DNA of 64,000 bases from Paraburkholderia caribensis (lineage in GTDB: Bacteria; Pseudomonadota; Gammaproteobacteria; Burkholderiales; Burkholderiaceae): positions 124,001 through 188,000 of the forward strand of contig NZ_CP026101.1 of the NCBI RefSeq assembly GCF_002902945.1, given 5' to 3'. Under the pieces are notes generated by a model. The model had not been told where the DNA came from, ran no database searches, and saw nothing but the letters and a program-made list of their open reading frames with translations. Below are positions 1-9,061 of the stretch, one piece after another. Each line of letters begins with the position of its first letter. Position 1 is the stretch's first letter. Position numbers and translations under genes: made by a program.

Positions 1-1
1 C

Positions 2-694
2 GAACTGATGCCTATTCTGCTGCTCGGCGATCCCGGCATCGGTAAAACGCACTTCGCGAAGCAGCTGTCGCGGATGCTCGGCACGGCGTATCACTATGTC
101 GCGATGAGTTCGTTGACGGCGGGCTGGATTTTGTCGGGCGCATCGTCGCAATGGAAGAACGCGAAGCCGGGCAAGGTGTTCGACGCGCTCGTGCACGGCA
201 GCTACGCCAACCCCGTGATCGCCGTCGACGAAATCGACAAGGCGACGGGCGACTCGCAATACGATCCGCTCGGCGCGCTGTACGCGCTGCTCGAACACGA
301 TACCGCGCAGACGTTTATCGACGAGTTCGCGGAGATTCCGATCAACGCGGGCCATGTGATCTGGATCGCGACCGCGAACGACGAACGCGCGATTCCCGAG
401 CCGATCCTGAACCGGATGAACGTCTACGAGATTCCGCCGCCGGACCGCGACGGCTCGCGGCGTATCGCGCAGTCGATCTACCACGAAATCCGCTCGGCGC
501 ACGGTTGGGGCCAGCGGTTTCCCGCGCAACTCGGCGGCGCGGCGCTCGATGCGCTGGCGCAGGCGTCGCCGCGCGAAATGCGTCGCGCGATCCTCAACGG
601 CTTCGGCTCGGCACGCATCGCGAGCCGGGACCATATCGGCGCCGATGACATTCGCCTTGACTACAATTCGCGCCGCAAACCGATCGGTTTCTAG
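2..694 (+). CDS. AAA+ family ATPase, 3' part (5' end outside window)
   Basis: The reading frame is open to the left edge, so the gene begins upstream; about 230 C-terminal residues are present. A Walker A loop (GDPGIGKT) lies at the start of the visible part and a Walker B (VIAVDEIDK) about 70 residues later. A sensor-1 type Asn follows in IWIATANDE and an arginine-finger-like PEPILNRM follows that. The spacing and the Asn-containing sensor resemble the Lon/MoxR-like branch of AAA+ proteins. No protease domain follows; the protein ends with RRKPIGF about 35 residues after the lid helices, so it is more likely a stand-alone remodelling ATPase than Lon itself. Substrate and partners cannot be read from this fragment. 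A hairpin terminator lies just downstream. Confidence 0.85.
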   Translation, partial: ELMPILLLGDPGIGKTHFAKQLSRMLGTAYHYVAMSSLTAGWILSGASSQWKNAKPGKVFDALVHGSYANPVIAVDEIDKATGDSQYDPLGALYALLEHDTAQTFIDEFAEIPINAGHVIWIATANDERAIPEPILNRMNVYEIPPPDRDGSRRIAQSIYHEIRSAHGWGQRFPAQLGGAALDALAQASPREMRRAILNGFGSARIASRDHIGADDIRLDYNSRRKPIGF

Positions 695-715
695 CGTCAT
701 TCGCGTTATTTATGC

Positions 716-743
716 GAACAGGCCGCCCTCGCGCGGCCTGTTC
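716..743 (+). terminator. Hairpin after the AAA+ ATPase gene
   Basis: A perfect 10-bp stem (GAACAGGCCG pairing with CGGCCTGTTC) encloses an 8-nt loop and is followed by a T-rich stretch. It sits 20 bp after the stop codon and probably ends the ATPase transcript. Confidence 0.6.
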
Positions 744-923
744 ATTGTTCCAATGTTGCAACCACTCCATAGCCAAAACGGGGCGATTCGCGCCTGATTT
801 GAGCGTATTCGAGCAACAGTCAATTCCGTTAATGAGGGTCGGCAATCCGATAGCCGAGGACTAGACTCGGTTCACTGAAATGCAAACCGCGTTTCGCTCC
901 GGACTTCACCTCAGGAACCGATC

Positions 924-1211
924 ATGAAAAAGCTTTCGCTTGCCGCTTTGCTGATTTCCGCAGTCGTCGCCGCGCCCGCTTTTGCAAGCGGCTATAGCCC
1001 GGCTCCGACGCAGACCCCGTCCAGCGTCAACGGGCCCAAGACGCGCGCCGAGGTGAAGGCCGATCTGGCGCAAGCCCGCGCGAACGGCGAACTGAGCCTC
1101 AATCCGAACGCCCCCGCCTATCCTCAGCAGTTAGCAACGGGCGGTTATACGGTACCAATCGCGCACGTCGACGTCCGTCATCTGTTCAAACGCACAACTG
1201 CGCAGGATTGA
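924..1211 (+). CDS. DUF4148-type small secreted protein
   Basis: This 95-residue protein has a clear Sec signal peptide: MKK, a hydrophobic stretch LAALLISAVVAAPAFA, then cleavage near ASG. The mature part is short and polar, with KTRAEVKADLAQARANGEL, the hallmark repeat region of the DUF4148 proteins that are abundant in Burkholderia. The role is unknown; family members are periplasmic or exported. An AGGAACC ribosome site lies 7 nt before the ATG. The gene stands alone, with a strong hairpin terminator about 100 bp downstream. Confidence in the family is good; no function is implied. Confidence 0.85.
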   Translation: MKKLSLAALLISAVVAAPAFASGYSPAPTQTPSSVNGPKTRAEVKADLAQARANGELSLNPNAPAYPQQLATGGYTVPIAHVDVRHLFKRTTAQD

Positions 1212-1314
1212 TCAAGCCTGTTGTGGCTCAGGCGGAACGAGTCCGCCAAATTCACCTGGAACGACCGTCGTGGGCGTACACTGAGTCAAACGCTCGACGC
1301 GTTCCCACATATTG

Positions 1315-1347
1315 ATGCCCGCAGCCGCACAAGGCTGCGGGCATTTG
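1315..1347 (+). terminator. Rho-independent-like terminator
   Basis: A perfect 12-bp stem (ATGCCCGCAGCC / GGCTGCGGGCAT) with a 6-nt loop is followed by TTGTGTCTGT. It lies between the DUF4148 gene and the FAD oxidoreductase gene. Confidence 0.7.
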
Positions 1348-1491
1348 TGTCTGTAGCGCGTCGCGTTATTTCGCATTGTGCATGTGAAGCGTTCGACAGC
1401 ACGCGGTCACGGTTTTGACGACACCGCACGCTATCGAAATCCTGGTGGACGACGAGGTAGAACGCGGCGCATCGAGCCGCGTCCAACGGAC

Positions 1492-2598
1492 ATGGATCAG
1501 ATCGAATGTGTGGTGATCGGCGCTGGTGTCGTCGGTCTTGCCGTCGCGCGCGCGCTGGCAGCGCGTGGACGTGAAGTGATCGTGCTGGAAGCGGCGGAAG
1601 CCATCGGCGTCGGCACGAGTTCCCGTAACAGCGAAGTCATACACGCGGGCATCTACTATCCGCGCGGCTCGCTCAAGGCGGCGCTGTGCGTGCGCGGCCG
1701 CGAGATGCTGTACGACTACTGCGCAGAGCGCGGCGTGCCGCACCAGCGTTGCGGCAAACTGCTGGTCGCGACGGCGCGCAACCAGATTCCCCAGCTCGAA
1801 AGCATCATGGCGCGCGGCAAGGAAAACGGCGTGCTCGATCTGATGCGGATCAGCGGCGAGGAAGCGCAGGCGCTGGAACCGGCGCTGCAATGTGTCGAAG
1901 CGGTGTTCTCGCCGCAGACGGGCATTGTCGACAGCCACCAGCTGATGCTCGCGCTGCAAGGCGACGCCGAACGCGATGGCGCTGTCTACGCGTTCCATGC
2001 GCCCGTCGAAGCGATCGAAGCGATCAACGGACGTTTCATCGTCAAGGTAGGCGGCAGTTCGCCAACTACCATCGGCGCCGCGTGCGTCATCAACAGCGCG
2101 GGCCTGCAAGCGAACGCGATCGCGCGCAAGATTCGCGGGCTCGACGCGCGCCATGTGCCGCCGCTTTATCTGGCGCGCGGCAACTACTTCAGCATCTCGG
2201 GGCGCGCGCCGTTTCACCGCCTGATCTATCCGATGCCGAACGAAGCCGGGCTCGGCGTGCACCTGACTATCGATCTCGGCGGCCAGGCGCGCTTCGGCCC
2301 GGACGTCGAATGGGTCGATTCGATCAACTACGACGTCGATCCGCAACGGGCCGAATCGTTTTACGCGGCGATCCGCACGTATTGGCCGGCACTGCCCGAT
2401 CATGCGCTGCAGCCGGCCTACGCTGGCATTCGTCCGAAGCTGTCGGGTCCCGGCGAGCCGGCCGCCGACTTCCTGATTCAAGGCCCCGCCGCGCACGGCG
2501 TGCGCGGTCTGGTGAATCTGTTCGGTATCGAATCGCCGGGTCTAACGGCCTCGCTGGCCATTGCGCAGCGCGTGTGCGAAGTCAGCGGCCGCGCTTGA
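1492..2598 (+). CDS. FAD-dependent oxidoreductase, L-2-hydroxyglutarate oxidase-like
   Basis: This 368-residue DAO-superfamily flavoprotein opens with a Rossmann FAD motif (VVIGAGVVGLAVARALAARG) and the acidic ribose-binding end VLEA. The segment SRNSEVIHAGIYYPRGSLKA is diagnostic of the LhgO/YgaF group, which oxidises L-2-hydroxyglutarate or related 2-hydroxyacids at the membrane and passes electrons to quinone. A C-terminal FAD-contact segment (YAGIRPKLSGPGEPAADF, then GLVNLFGIESPGLTASLAIA) is intact. I chose the ATG at 1492 because the FAD motif should begin within about 10 residues of the start; the 38 codons upstream are Arg-rich and not conserved in style. The gene is monocistronic. The exact substrate is inferred only. 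Confidence 0.85.
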   Translation: MDQIECVVIGAGVVGLAVARALAARGREVIVLEAAEAIGVGTSSRNSEVIHAGIYYPRGSLKAALCVRGREMLYDYCAERGVPHQRCGKLLVATARNQIPQLESIMARGKENGVLDLMRISGEEAQALEPALQCVEAVFSPQTGIVDSHQLMLALQGDAERDGAVYAFHAPVEAIEAINGRFIVKVGGSSPTTIGAACVINSAGLQANAIARKIRGLDARHVPPLYLARGNYFSISGRAPFHRLIYPMPNEAGLGVHLTIDLGGQARFGPDVEWVDSINYDVDPQRAESFYAAIRTYWPALPDHALQPAYAGIRPKLSGPGEPAADFLIQGPAAHGVRGLVNLFGIESPGLTASLAIAQRVCEVSGRA

Positions 2599-2837
2599 GC
2601 GCGCGACTGCGCGGAAATCGAATCTGGGTCGTCACGGCGCCGTCACATCGCGCCGGCGACACCGCATGACGCGCGCGTGACATCGGCCACGCGCGCGTTG
2701 GCCCACCCACGCACACGGTACGGATTCCCTTATGACCGACATTTGACGCCTCACGCGCGGCGGCTTCATTGATATGCTTGGGGATCGCTGTCGTCAGAAC
2801 GGCGTAGATCCCCACAATACCAATGGAGTGACTTCCC

Positions 2838-3149
2838 ATGAACAATTCACGTCGTACGTTTCTGATTACGAGTATCGGTGTGGCATCGACGCTCGCGCTG
2901 TCGCGCCAGGCGTTCGCCGACGCGCCGAAGGTCGCGGAATCCGATCCGACCGCGCAGGCGCTCGGCTACAAGGAAGACGCATCCAAGGTCGACAAGGCCA
3001 AATACTCGAAGTACGCAGCAGGGCAGGACTGCGGCAATTGCAGTTTCTATCAGGGCAAGGCCACCGACGCCTACGCCGGCTGCCCGATGTTCGCGGGCAA
3101 GCAGGTCGCGAGCAAGGGTTGGTGCAGCGCATATAACAAGAAGGCCTGA
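2838..3149 (+). CDS. High-potential iron-sulfur protein (HiPIP)
   Basis: This 103-residue precursor begins with a twin-arginine signal (NNSRRTFLITS, then a hydrophobic run to AFADA), so it is folded with its cluster before Tat export to the periplasm. The mature part carries the four cluster cysteines in the HiPIP order: CGNC, then C in AGCPMF, then C in KGWCSAY. HiPIPs hold one [4Fe-4S](2+/3+) cluster and act as soluble one-electron carriers. GGAG lies 9 nt upstream of the ATG. The gene is monocistronic with a downstream hairpin. Length and motifs are typical, so the identification is firm. Confidence 0.95.
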   Translation: MNNSRRTFLITSIGVASTLALSRQAFADAPKVAESDPTAQALGYKEDASKVDKAKYSKYAAGQDCGNCSFYQGKATDAYAGCPMFAGKQVASKGWCSAYNKKA

Positions 3150-3230
3150 TACAACGAAATCCAGGCGGCATGGACATGCGTCGGGCGACGCAATGCAGCA
3201 TCGCCGCATGTGCCATCTGCAGTAACGGCT

Positions 3231-3267
3231 AGAGCGCGCACCGTGCAACGCGGTGTCGCGCTCTTTG
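3231..3267 (+). terminator. Hairpin terminator after the HiPIP gene
   Basis: AGAGCGCG-CACCG pairs with CGGTG-T-CGCGCTCT (one bulge) around a short loop and is followed by TTTG. It lies about 80 bp after the HiPIP stop. Confidence 0.6.
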
Positions 3268-3406
3268 TCGTATGAAAGTTGCTTGAAATCCAATGTCGTG
3301 CTCTTTTACACTCGCATGGCTTGCGCGCGGGGCCTCCACGACGGCCCATTCGAACCGCTTCAAACAACGCACCCCGACGCCGCCTCGACGAAGGCCGGAG
3401 ACATCG

Positions 3407-4717
3407 ATGTCACAAGCAGCGAGGAGCCTCAATACCCGTGCGGTCACAGCGGCCGTCATCGGTAATGCACTCGAGTGGTACGACTTCACCGTCTTTGGTT
3501 TTCTCACCGTCGTCATCGCTGAACTCTTCTTTCCTTCCAGCAGCGACTACGCGTCGATTCTTCTCACCACGGCGAGCTTCGGCGTCGCGTTTTTCATGCG
3601 GCCTGTCGGCGGCATCGTGCTCGGCCTGTACGCGGATCGCGCGGGACGCAAGGCGGCGCTTTCGCTGGTCATCGCATTGATGACGCTCGGCATTGCGCTG
3701 CTCGCCGTCGCGCCGCCGTACTCGGCAATCGGCATCGGCGCGCCCGTCATCATCGTGGTCGGGCGTCTGCTGCAAGGTTTCTCCGCGGGCGGCGAGTTCG
3801 GCAGTTCGACCGCGCTGCTGATCGAAGCGGCGCCGTTCTCGAAGCGCGGTCTGTACGGCAGCTGGCAGATGGCGAGCCAGGCAGCGGCACTGCTGCTCGG
3901 CGCGATCGTCGGCGCGCTGGTGACGCGCGGCCTGTCGCCGGAAGCGCTCAAATCTTGGGGCTGGCGCGTGCCGTTCATCATCGGTCTCCTGATCGGGCCG
4001 ATCGGTTTCTACATTCGCCGCAATCTCGCGGATTCCGAAGCATTTTTGCATGCGAAGAAGACCGCGCGCCGCGCGACGCTCCGCGAGCTTTTCGCGCATC
4101 ATACGCGCGACGTGCTCTGCGGTCTGGGCTCGGTGATCGCGCTGACGGTGACGATCTACGTGCTGATCAGCTATCTGCCGACATTCGCGGTCAAGCAACT
4201 GAAGCTGCCTTATTCGGATTCGTTCTCGGCGGTGATCGTCGGGAATCTGCTGCTGATGGTGTTGTCGCCGCTGACGGGCGCGTGGTCCGATCGTATCGGG
4301 CGCAAGGGTTTGTCGTTGTGGTCGCTGGGTCTCACGCTGGTGCTGATCTATCCGCTCTTCGCGTGGCTCCAGGAAGCGCCGAGCGTTTCGAAGCTGATTC
4401 TCGTGCAGGCCGTGCTGTCGATCACGCTATCCGGCTATTACGGTCCGTTCGGCGCGCTGATGGCCGAGCTCTTTCCGGCGAACGTGCGCTCGATCGGCCT
4501 TTCGCTCGCCTACAACTTTGCGGTGATGCTGTTCGGCGGCTTTGGCCAGTTCATCGTCACGTGGCTGATCAAGACGACGGGTTCGCCGCTCGCGCCGACA
4601 TACTATGTGATGAGCGGGCTCGCGCTGTCGATCGTCGCCGTTGCGTGCATGCCTGCGAAACGTCATGCCGATCTCGACGCGATGCGCAAGCCCGTCGACG
4701 TGCTGGGGCGGCGCTAG
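3407..4717 (+). CDS. MFS transporter, metabolite:H+ symporter (MHS) type
   Basis: This inner-membrane protein of about 436 residues has twelve predicted hydrophobic segments. The N-terminal GNALEWYDFTVFGFL and the loop motif ADRAGRKAAL are typical of the MHS branch (citrate, alpha-ketoglutarate, proline/betaine and dicarboxylate symporters). GRLLQGFSAGGEFGSS is the conserved TM4-TM5 signature, and a second SDRIGRKGL lies between the two halves. I chose ATG 3407 because CCGGAG lies 6-11 nt upstream; a longer frame exists but its extra N-terminus is Arg/Pro-rich. The substrate is unknown, probably an organic acid. The stop overlaps that of the convergent amidase gene. Confidence 0.88.
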   Translation: MSQAARSLNTRAVTAAVIGNALEWYDFTVFGFLTVVIAELFFPSSSDYASILLTTASFGVAFFMRPVGGIVLGLYADRAGRKAALSLVIALMTLGIALLAVAPPYSAIGIGAPVIIVVGRLLQGFSAGGEFGSSTALLIEAAPFSKRGLYGSWQMASQAAALLLGAIVGALVTRGLSPEALKSWGWRVPFIIGLLIGPIGFYIRRNLADSEAFLHAKKTARRATLRELFAHHTRDVLCGLGSVIALTVTIYVLISYLPTFAVKQLKLPYSDSFSAVIVGNLLLMVLSPLTGAWSDRIGRKGLSLWSLGLTLVLIYPLFAWLQEAPSVSKLILVQAVLSITLSGYYGPFGALMAELFPANVRSIGLSLAYNFAVMLFGGFGQFIVTWLIKTTGSPLAPTYYVMSGLALSIVAVACMPAKRHADLDAMRKPVDVLGRR

Positions 4718-6249
4718 CTGCGCGCGGGCATCAGCGGCGGCCGCCTGTCGAACCACGGACGCGCCGTTTCCAGTTGCGCGGCGAGCCGCAGCAGCGTCGC
4801 TTCGCCGCCGTCGCGCGTAGCGAACTGCACGCCGATAGGCAGTCCGCGCGCGTTCCAGTAGAGCGGCACGGACATCGCCGGTTGTCCCGTCAGATTGAAC
4901 AACTCCGTGCAGCCCGCCCAAGCGAACGCCTTGTTCGACACTTCTGTCAGCAGCTTGCGCATCAGCGGCTCGACGGGCACCGTGGTGACGGCGCGCATCT
5001 GCATTTTCTCGACGGCGGTGGGCTGCATTTCACCGATCTTGATCGGCGCGGACGCGAGCGTCGCGCACAGGATCACGTCGTAGCGCGTCATCAGATCCGC
5101 GAGCTTCGCGCTCACCTGACGCTGCGCCTCCAGCGCGGCAGGCAATTCGCGCTCGCCGAATTTGCGGCCGATATGACCCATCGTCCACGTGGCGATTTCG
5201 AATTCCTCACGATTGGGCTTGCGTCCCGTGATCTGATCGGCCCGTAGCACGAGGTTTTCGGCGCTCACCGACCAGATCATCAGGAACGCTTCGCGCAGGC
5301 TCGCGAAATCGATGCCGAGCGATACGGGCTCGATGTGATGGCCCAACGACGCCGCGAGTTGTGCGGCGTCGTCGAGCGCCGCGCGGGCGTCGGCGGACAG
5401 CGCGGGCGCGAGCATCGGGTCGGTGACGAACGCGATGTGCAGCGGCTTGCACGGTTCGCCGGCGGCGGCGAGGAAGGTGCCGGGCGCACCCATCGGACGG
5501 CCGGCGTTGCCTGAGGTGAGATCGAGCAGCAGCGCGCTGTCGCGCACGCTGCGCGAGACGGCGTGATCGATGCCGAGATCGCCGGGCGCAGGCACGGCGT
5601 TCGACGGCTGCCGTCCGCGCGATGGCTTGAGTCCGAAGAGGCCGCAACACGACGCGGGAATGCGGATCGAGCCGCCGCCGTCCGACGCATGCGCGAGCGG
5701 CACGATGCCCGCCGCGACGGCGGCGGCCGAACCGCCGCTGGAGCCACCCGGCGTGTGATCGAGACTCCACGGGTTGCGGCACGGCCCAAACAGTTCGGGC
5801 TCCGTATAAGGCATCTGGCCCATTTCCGACGTGCTCGTCTTGCCGAAGATGTTGAGTCCGGCGGCGCGCGTGGCCGTGACGAGCGGCGCGTCTTCGTCGG
5901 GAACGAAATGGCGGTAGTGACGGCTGCCCATCGACATGCGCAGGCCTTTGACGGGCAGCCCGAGATCCTTGACGAGATACGGGACACCGGCGAGTGCTCC
6001 GTCGCCAATCGTGTCGTGCTCGCCGTTCGCATGCTCGCGCGATGCGCGCTGACGCGCGGCGTCGTAGTCCTTCAGAACGATGGCGTTGATCGCGGGATTG
6101 GCAGCTTCGGCGCGCGCGATGGCGGTTTCCAGCAGTTCGCGCGCGCTCACCTTGCGCTTGCGCACGAGATCGGCGAGGCCGATCGCGTCATGATCGAGAT
6201 AATCGGATTGCACGACGACCCTCGCGGACAAGAAAGGTGATGAAGGCAC
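4714..6249 (-). CDS. Amidase (amidase signature family)
   Basis: This 511-residue enzyme contains the full amidase signature: Gly/Ser-rich GGSSGGSAAAVAAGIVPLA, then DGGGSIRIPASCCGLFGLKPSRG. Together with the earlier catalytic Lys in PYLVKDLG these form the Ser-cisSer-Lys triad that hydrolyses amide bonds. C-terminal features (NLTGQPAMSVPL, GLPIGVQF) are also typical. Such cytosolic enzymes act on short aliphatic, aromatic or aminoacyl amides; GatA is a relative, but no gatB/gatC is present, so a catabolic amidase is more likely. The start used is GTG at 6249. The gene lies 68 bp downstream of the dienelactone hydrolase gene on the same strand and could be co-transcribed with it. Confidence 0.9.
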   Translation of the reverse strand: MPSSPFLSARVVVQSDYLDHDAIGLADLVRKRKVSARELLETAIARAEAANPAINAIVLKDYDAARQRASREHANGEHDTIGDGALAGVPYLVKDLGLPVKGLRMSMGSRHYRHFVPDEDAPLVTATRAAGLNIFGKTSTSEMGQMPYTEPELFGPCRNPWSLDHTPGGSSGGSAAAVAAGIVPLAHASDGGGSIRIPASCCGLFGLKPSRGRQPSNAVPAPGDLGIDHAVSRSVRDSALLLDLTSGNAGRPMGAPGTFLAAAGEPCKPLHIAFVTDPMLAPALSADARAALDDAAQLAASLGHHIEPVSLGIDFASLREAFLMIWSVSAENLVLRADQITGRKPNREEFEIATWTMGHIGRKFGERELPAALEAQRQVSAKLADLMTRYDVILCATLASAPIKIGEMQPTAVEKMQMRAVTTVPVEPLMRKLLTEVSNKAFAWAGCTELFNLTGQPAMSVPLYWNARGLPIGVQFATRDGGEATLLRLAAQLETARPWFDRRPPLMPARS

Positions 6250-6317
6250 GCGCGGGGCGTCGTGCCCTGAATGGAAGCGCCGGGCACGACGCGGCCACCT
6301 CGCGCCTCTAGCGTACC

Positions 6318-7016
6318 TTACGCGTGGGTGGCGAGGAAAGTCAGCGTGCGGCCATGCGCGAGCGCCGCCGAATGCTGGTGATAGCTCGCGCGCTCGGTGC
6401 AGTTGAAACCGTGATCGGCGTTCGGGTAGATATACAGTTCGACCTCGTCGCGGCCCGCGAAGCGCTCCTTCACTTCACCGACTGCCGACAGCGGAATGCC
6501 GTGGTCGAGTTCGCCGTAGTGGAACTGCATCGGCACCTTGATTTGCGGCGCCTTGTCTAGCTGGTTCTGGATGCCGCCGCCATAGTACGACACGGCGATA
6601 TCGAGCAGTCCTTCAGCCGCGGCCAGATACGCCAGACGGCCGCCGAAGCAGTAGCCGATGCCCGCGACCTTGCCCGTGACTTCCGGCATCGCCCGCAGCG
6701 CGGCAGCCGTGGCGCCGATATCGGCGACGGCGAGATCGACGTTCGTCTTCTGCAGGATCTCGATGCCCTTGTCGCGATCCGCGCCGGCGTAGGTGAGTTC
6801 GACGCGCGGCTGCGTGCGCCAGAAAATATCCGGCGCGATTGCGATATAGCCGTCCTGCGCGTATTGATCGACGACGTCGCGAATGTGGCCGTTCACGCCG
6901 AAGATTTCCTGAATGATGATGACGGCCGGACCCTTGCCGCTTTTCGGCGTCGACATGTACGCGCCGAACGAATCATTGCCGGTTTGAATGTCGATCCATC
7001 GGGAACTCACGCTCAC
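6318..7016 (-). CDS. Dienelactone hydrolase family protein
   Basis: This 232-residue alpha/beta-hydrolase has the dienelactone hydrolase triad: nucleophile Cys in GIGYCFGGRLAY, Asp in ELDHGIP and His in NADHGF. The N-terminal IIIQEIFGVNGHIRDVVDQYA is a strong family signature. Family members open dienelactones in chlorocatechol degradation or act as general carboxymethylenebutenolidase-like esterases. The GTG start at 7016 is preferred because AAGGAG lies 7 nt upstream; a longer frame starting at 7076 lacks this. There is no catechol-pathway context, so the physiological substrate is open. Confidence 0.9.
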   Translation of the reverse strand: MSVSSRWIDIQTGNDSFGAYMSTPKSGKGPAVIIIQEIFGVNGHIRDVVDQYAQDGYIAIAPDIFWRTQPRVELTYAGADRDKGIEILQKTNVDLAVADIGATAAALRAMPEVTGKVAGIGYCFGGRLAYLAAAEGLLDIAVSYYGGGIQNQLDKAPQIKVPMQFHYGELDHGIPLSAVGEVKERFAGRDEVELYIYPNADHGFNCTERASYHQHSAALAHGRTLTFLATHA

Positions 7017-7076
7017 TTTGTTTCTCCTTGCATAAACGGTGAAGCCGCTATCGGGCGGGCAATCGTTTGCGGGCAT

Positions 7077-7702
7077 CTCGCCCGCAGCGGGCGCTCAGTG
7101 TGCCATCAAAAGAAGGCAACTGCAGCGAGAGCCCCGCGCGACGGGCTTCCCGTAAGGGGATTGAAACGACTTCCCGTTCCGGCGGACGGCGCGACCGGGT
7201 TGCAGGCGCGTTGCGGCGGTCAAAAACCGCGGCACGCGTACTCTATATAGAGTGCATCGCTTAAGCGTGTTTGCGCAGGCTCTCGACCGCGCGCTACCAC
7301 TATTGTGTTTGCCCGTGATGACGCGTTCGACGCACATCCGGCGCATTAACGGACGATCGCGGCCAAGCTTTAGAGCGGCACTATAGATGCGCGCCTCGTT
7401 TGCCCGAAACCCGCGCCAGGCGTTGTTTTCCGGGCATGTCCCGTGTGTCTTTCATGACTAAGTGGGATAAACGCTATTGGTAGTGTTCCCACTTTCTCAA
7501 AAAACCCCCACAAATTAATTTGATAGCCTACACTTGCGCGCAAGCGCGGGGCGCCACCTGCCACAAACAGGCTGGAACGCGTGCTTGCCAAGTGCATGAA
7601 CGATGCATCCGGCGGAGTCGTCCACGGGATTTGAGCGACACGTGAAGGAAGCGGGGCACAAGGGCGATTACGTTGATTTTGGGACCGAAATCGGAGACTT
7701 AC
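7077..7702. other. Long intergenic region upstream of the LivJ-like gene
   Basis: No convincing gene lies in these 626 bases between the divergent hydrolase and binding-protein genes. It contains a 14-bp perfect palindrome (ACTCTATATAGAGT, 7240-7253), which is a possible operator, and an AT-rich patch near 7495-7530 that could hold the promoter of the binding-protein gene. A long untranslated leader is plausible. Confidence 0.4.
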
Positions 7703-8848
7703 ATGAACATCAAAATCCAAAAGCTGTTGCCGATCAGCGCTGCGGCGATGCTGTTTGCAACGTTGGCGACGACGGCTTCGGCCGACACTGTTGTCAAGAT
7801 CGGCCATGTTGCGCCTTTGACGGGGGGCATCGCTCACCTGGGCAAGGACAACGAAAATGGCGCACGTCTCGCAGTCGAAGAGATCAACGCGAAGGGTCTG
7901 ACGATCGGCGGCCAGAAGATCACGCTGCAACTCGACGCGCAAGACGACGCAGCTGACCCGCGTACGGCTACGCAGGTCGCGCAGAAGCTGGTCGACGACA
8001 AGGTTGTCGCCGTAGTCGGCCACCTGAACTCGGGCACGTCGATCCCGGCTTCGAAGATCTATAGCGATGCAGGCATCGTTCAGATTTCGCCGTCGGCAAC
8101 GAACCCGGCTTACACGCAACAGGGTTTCAAGACGACGTACCGCGTCGTGGCAACGGACGCGCAGCAAGGTCCGGCACTGGCCAACTACGCAGCGAAGGGC
8201 TTGAAGGTGAAGAGCGTCGCGATCGTCGACGACTCGACGGCATACGGCCAGGGCCTCGCAAACGAATTCGAGAAGACGGCAAAGTCGCTGGGCCTGAACG
8301 TGATGTCGCATGACGCGACGAACGACAAGGCGGTCGACTTCCGCGCCATTCTCACGAAGATCAAGGGCGAAAACCCGGACGCGATCATGTACGGCGGCAT
8401 GGACGCCACGGGCGGCCCGTTCGCCAAGCAAGCCAAGCAGCTCGGCCTGCGCGCGAAGGTGCTGGCTGGCGACGGCGTGTGTACCGACAAGCTGTCTGAC
8501 CTGGCTGGCGACGCAACCGACAACATCGTCTGCTCGGAAGCCGGTATGGCGCTCGAGAAGATGGAAGGCGGCGCAGCGTTCCAGGCGAAGTATCAGAAGC
8601 GTTTCGGCCAACCGATCCAGATCTACGCTCCGTTCACGTATGACGCTGTGTACATCATCGTCGACGCAATGAAGCGTGCTGGCTCGACCGATCCGGCGAA
8701 GATCCTCGCAGTGATGCCGAATACGGACTACAAGGGTGTGATCGGCGAAACCACGTTCGACGCGAAGGGCGACCTGAAGCACGGCGTGATCTCGCTGTAC
8801 AACTACAAGTCGGGCAAGAAGACGCTGCTCGACGTCGTGAAGATGTAA
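7703..8848 (+). CDS. Branched-chain amino acid ABC transporter substrate-binding protein (LivJ type)
   Basis: This 381-residue periplasmic protein has a signal peptide (MNIKIQKLLPISAAAMLFA, cleavage after TASA). It belongs to the type I periplasmic binding fold: VVKIGHVAPLTGGIAHLGKDNENGA at the mature N-terminus, then VVGHLNSGTSIPAS and GDGVCTD. It would bind Leu/Ile/Val or a related amino acid and deliver it to a LivHMGF permease, but no permease genes are adjacent, as is common for orphan livJ genes in Burkholderia. The ATG at 7703 has CGGAG about 10 nt upstream and precedes the signal peptide directly. A strong terminator follows. Codon use is highly biased toward GC-rich optimal codons, suggesting abundant expression. 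Confidence 0.92.
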   Translation: MNIKIQKLLPISAAAMLFATLATTASADTVVKIGHVAPLTGGIAHLGKDNENGARLAVEEINAKGLTIGGQKITLQLDAQDDAADPRTATQVAQKLVDDKVVAVVGHLNSGTSIPASKIYSDAGIVQISPSATNPAYTQQGFKTTYRVVATDAQQGPALANYAAKGLKVKSVAIVDDSTAYGQGLANEFEKTAKSLGLNVMSHDATNDKAVDFRAILTKIKGENPDAIMYGGMDATGGPFAKQAKQLGLRAKVLAGDGVCTDKLSDLAGDATDNIVCSEAGMALEKMEGGAAFQAKYQKRFGQPIQIYAPFTYDAVYIIVDAMKRAGSTDPAKILAVMPNTDYKGVIGETTFDAKGDLKHGVISLYNYKSGKKTLLDVVKM

Positions 8849-8922
8849 GAGCGCCTGGCGAGCGGGCGCAAACGCGGTTCGCCGCGTTCTGCCCAACGCG
8901 GGCCAGCCCGAAAGGGCTTAGG

Positions 8923-8957
8923 AGGCACGCGGGTTTCGACCCGCGTGCCTTTTGTTT
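8923..8957 (+). terminator. Strong Rho-independent terminator
   Basis: A 12-bp perfect stem (AGGCACGCGGGT / ACCCGCGTGCCT) with a TTCG tetraloop is followed by TTTGTTTTTG. It ends the LivJ-like gene. Confidence 0.9.
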
Positions 8958-9061
8958 TTGCGTAGTTCTTTTGCGCTTGCCTGTCTGCGCATTTCTTTTG
9001 CGCACCGCACGCGGTGCGGGCGATATTGTCGTATCGGCTACAACACGCGAGGGACGCGGTC

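Noticed and set aside
7155..7168. GGGGATTGAAACGA resembles the end of a type I CRISPR repeat
   Set aside because: It occurs once, no spaced copies follow and no cas genes are near.
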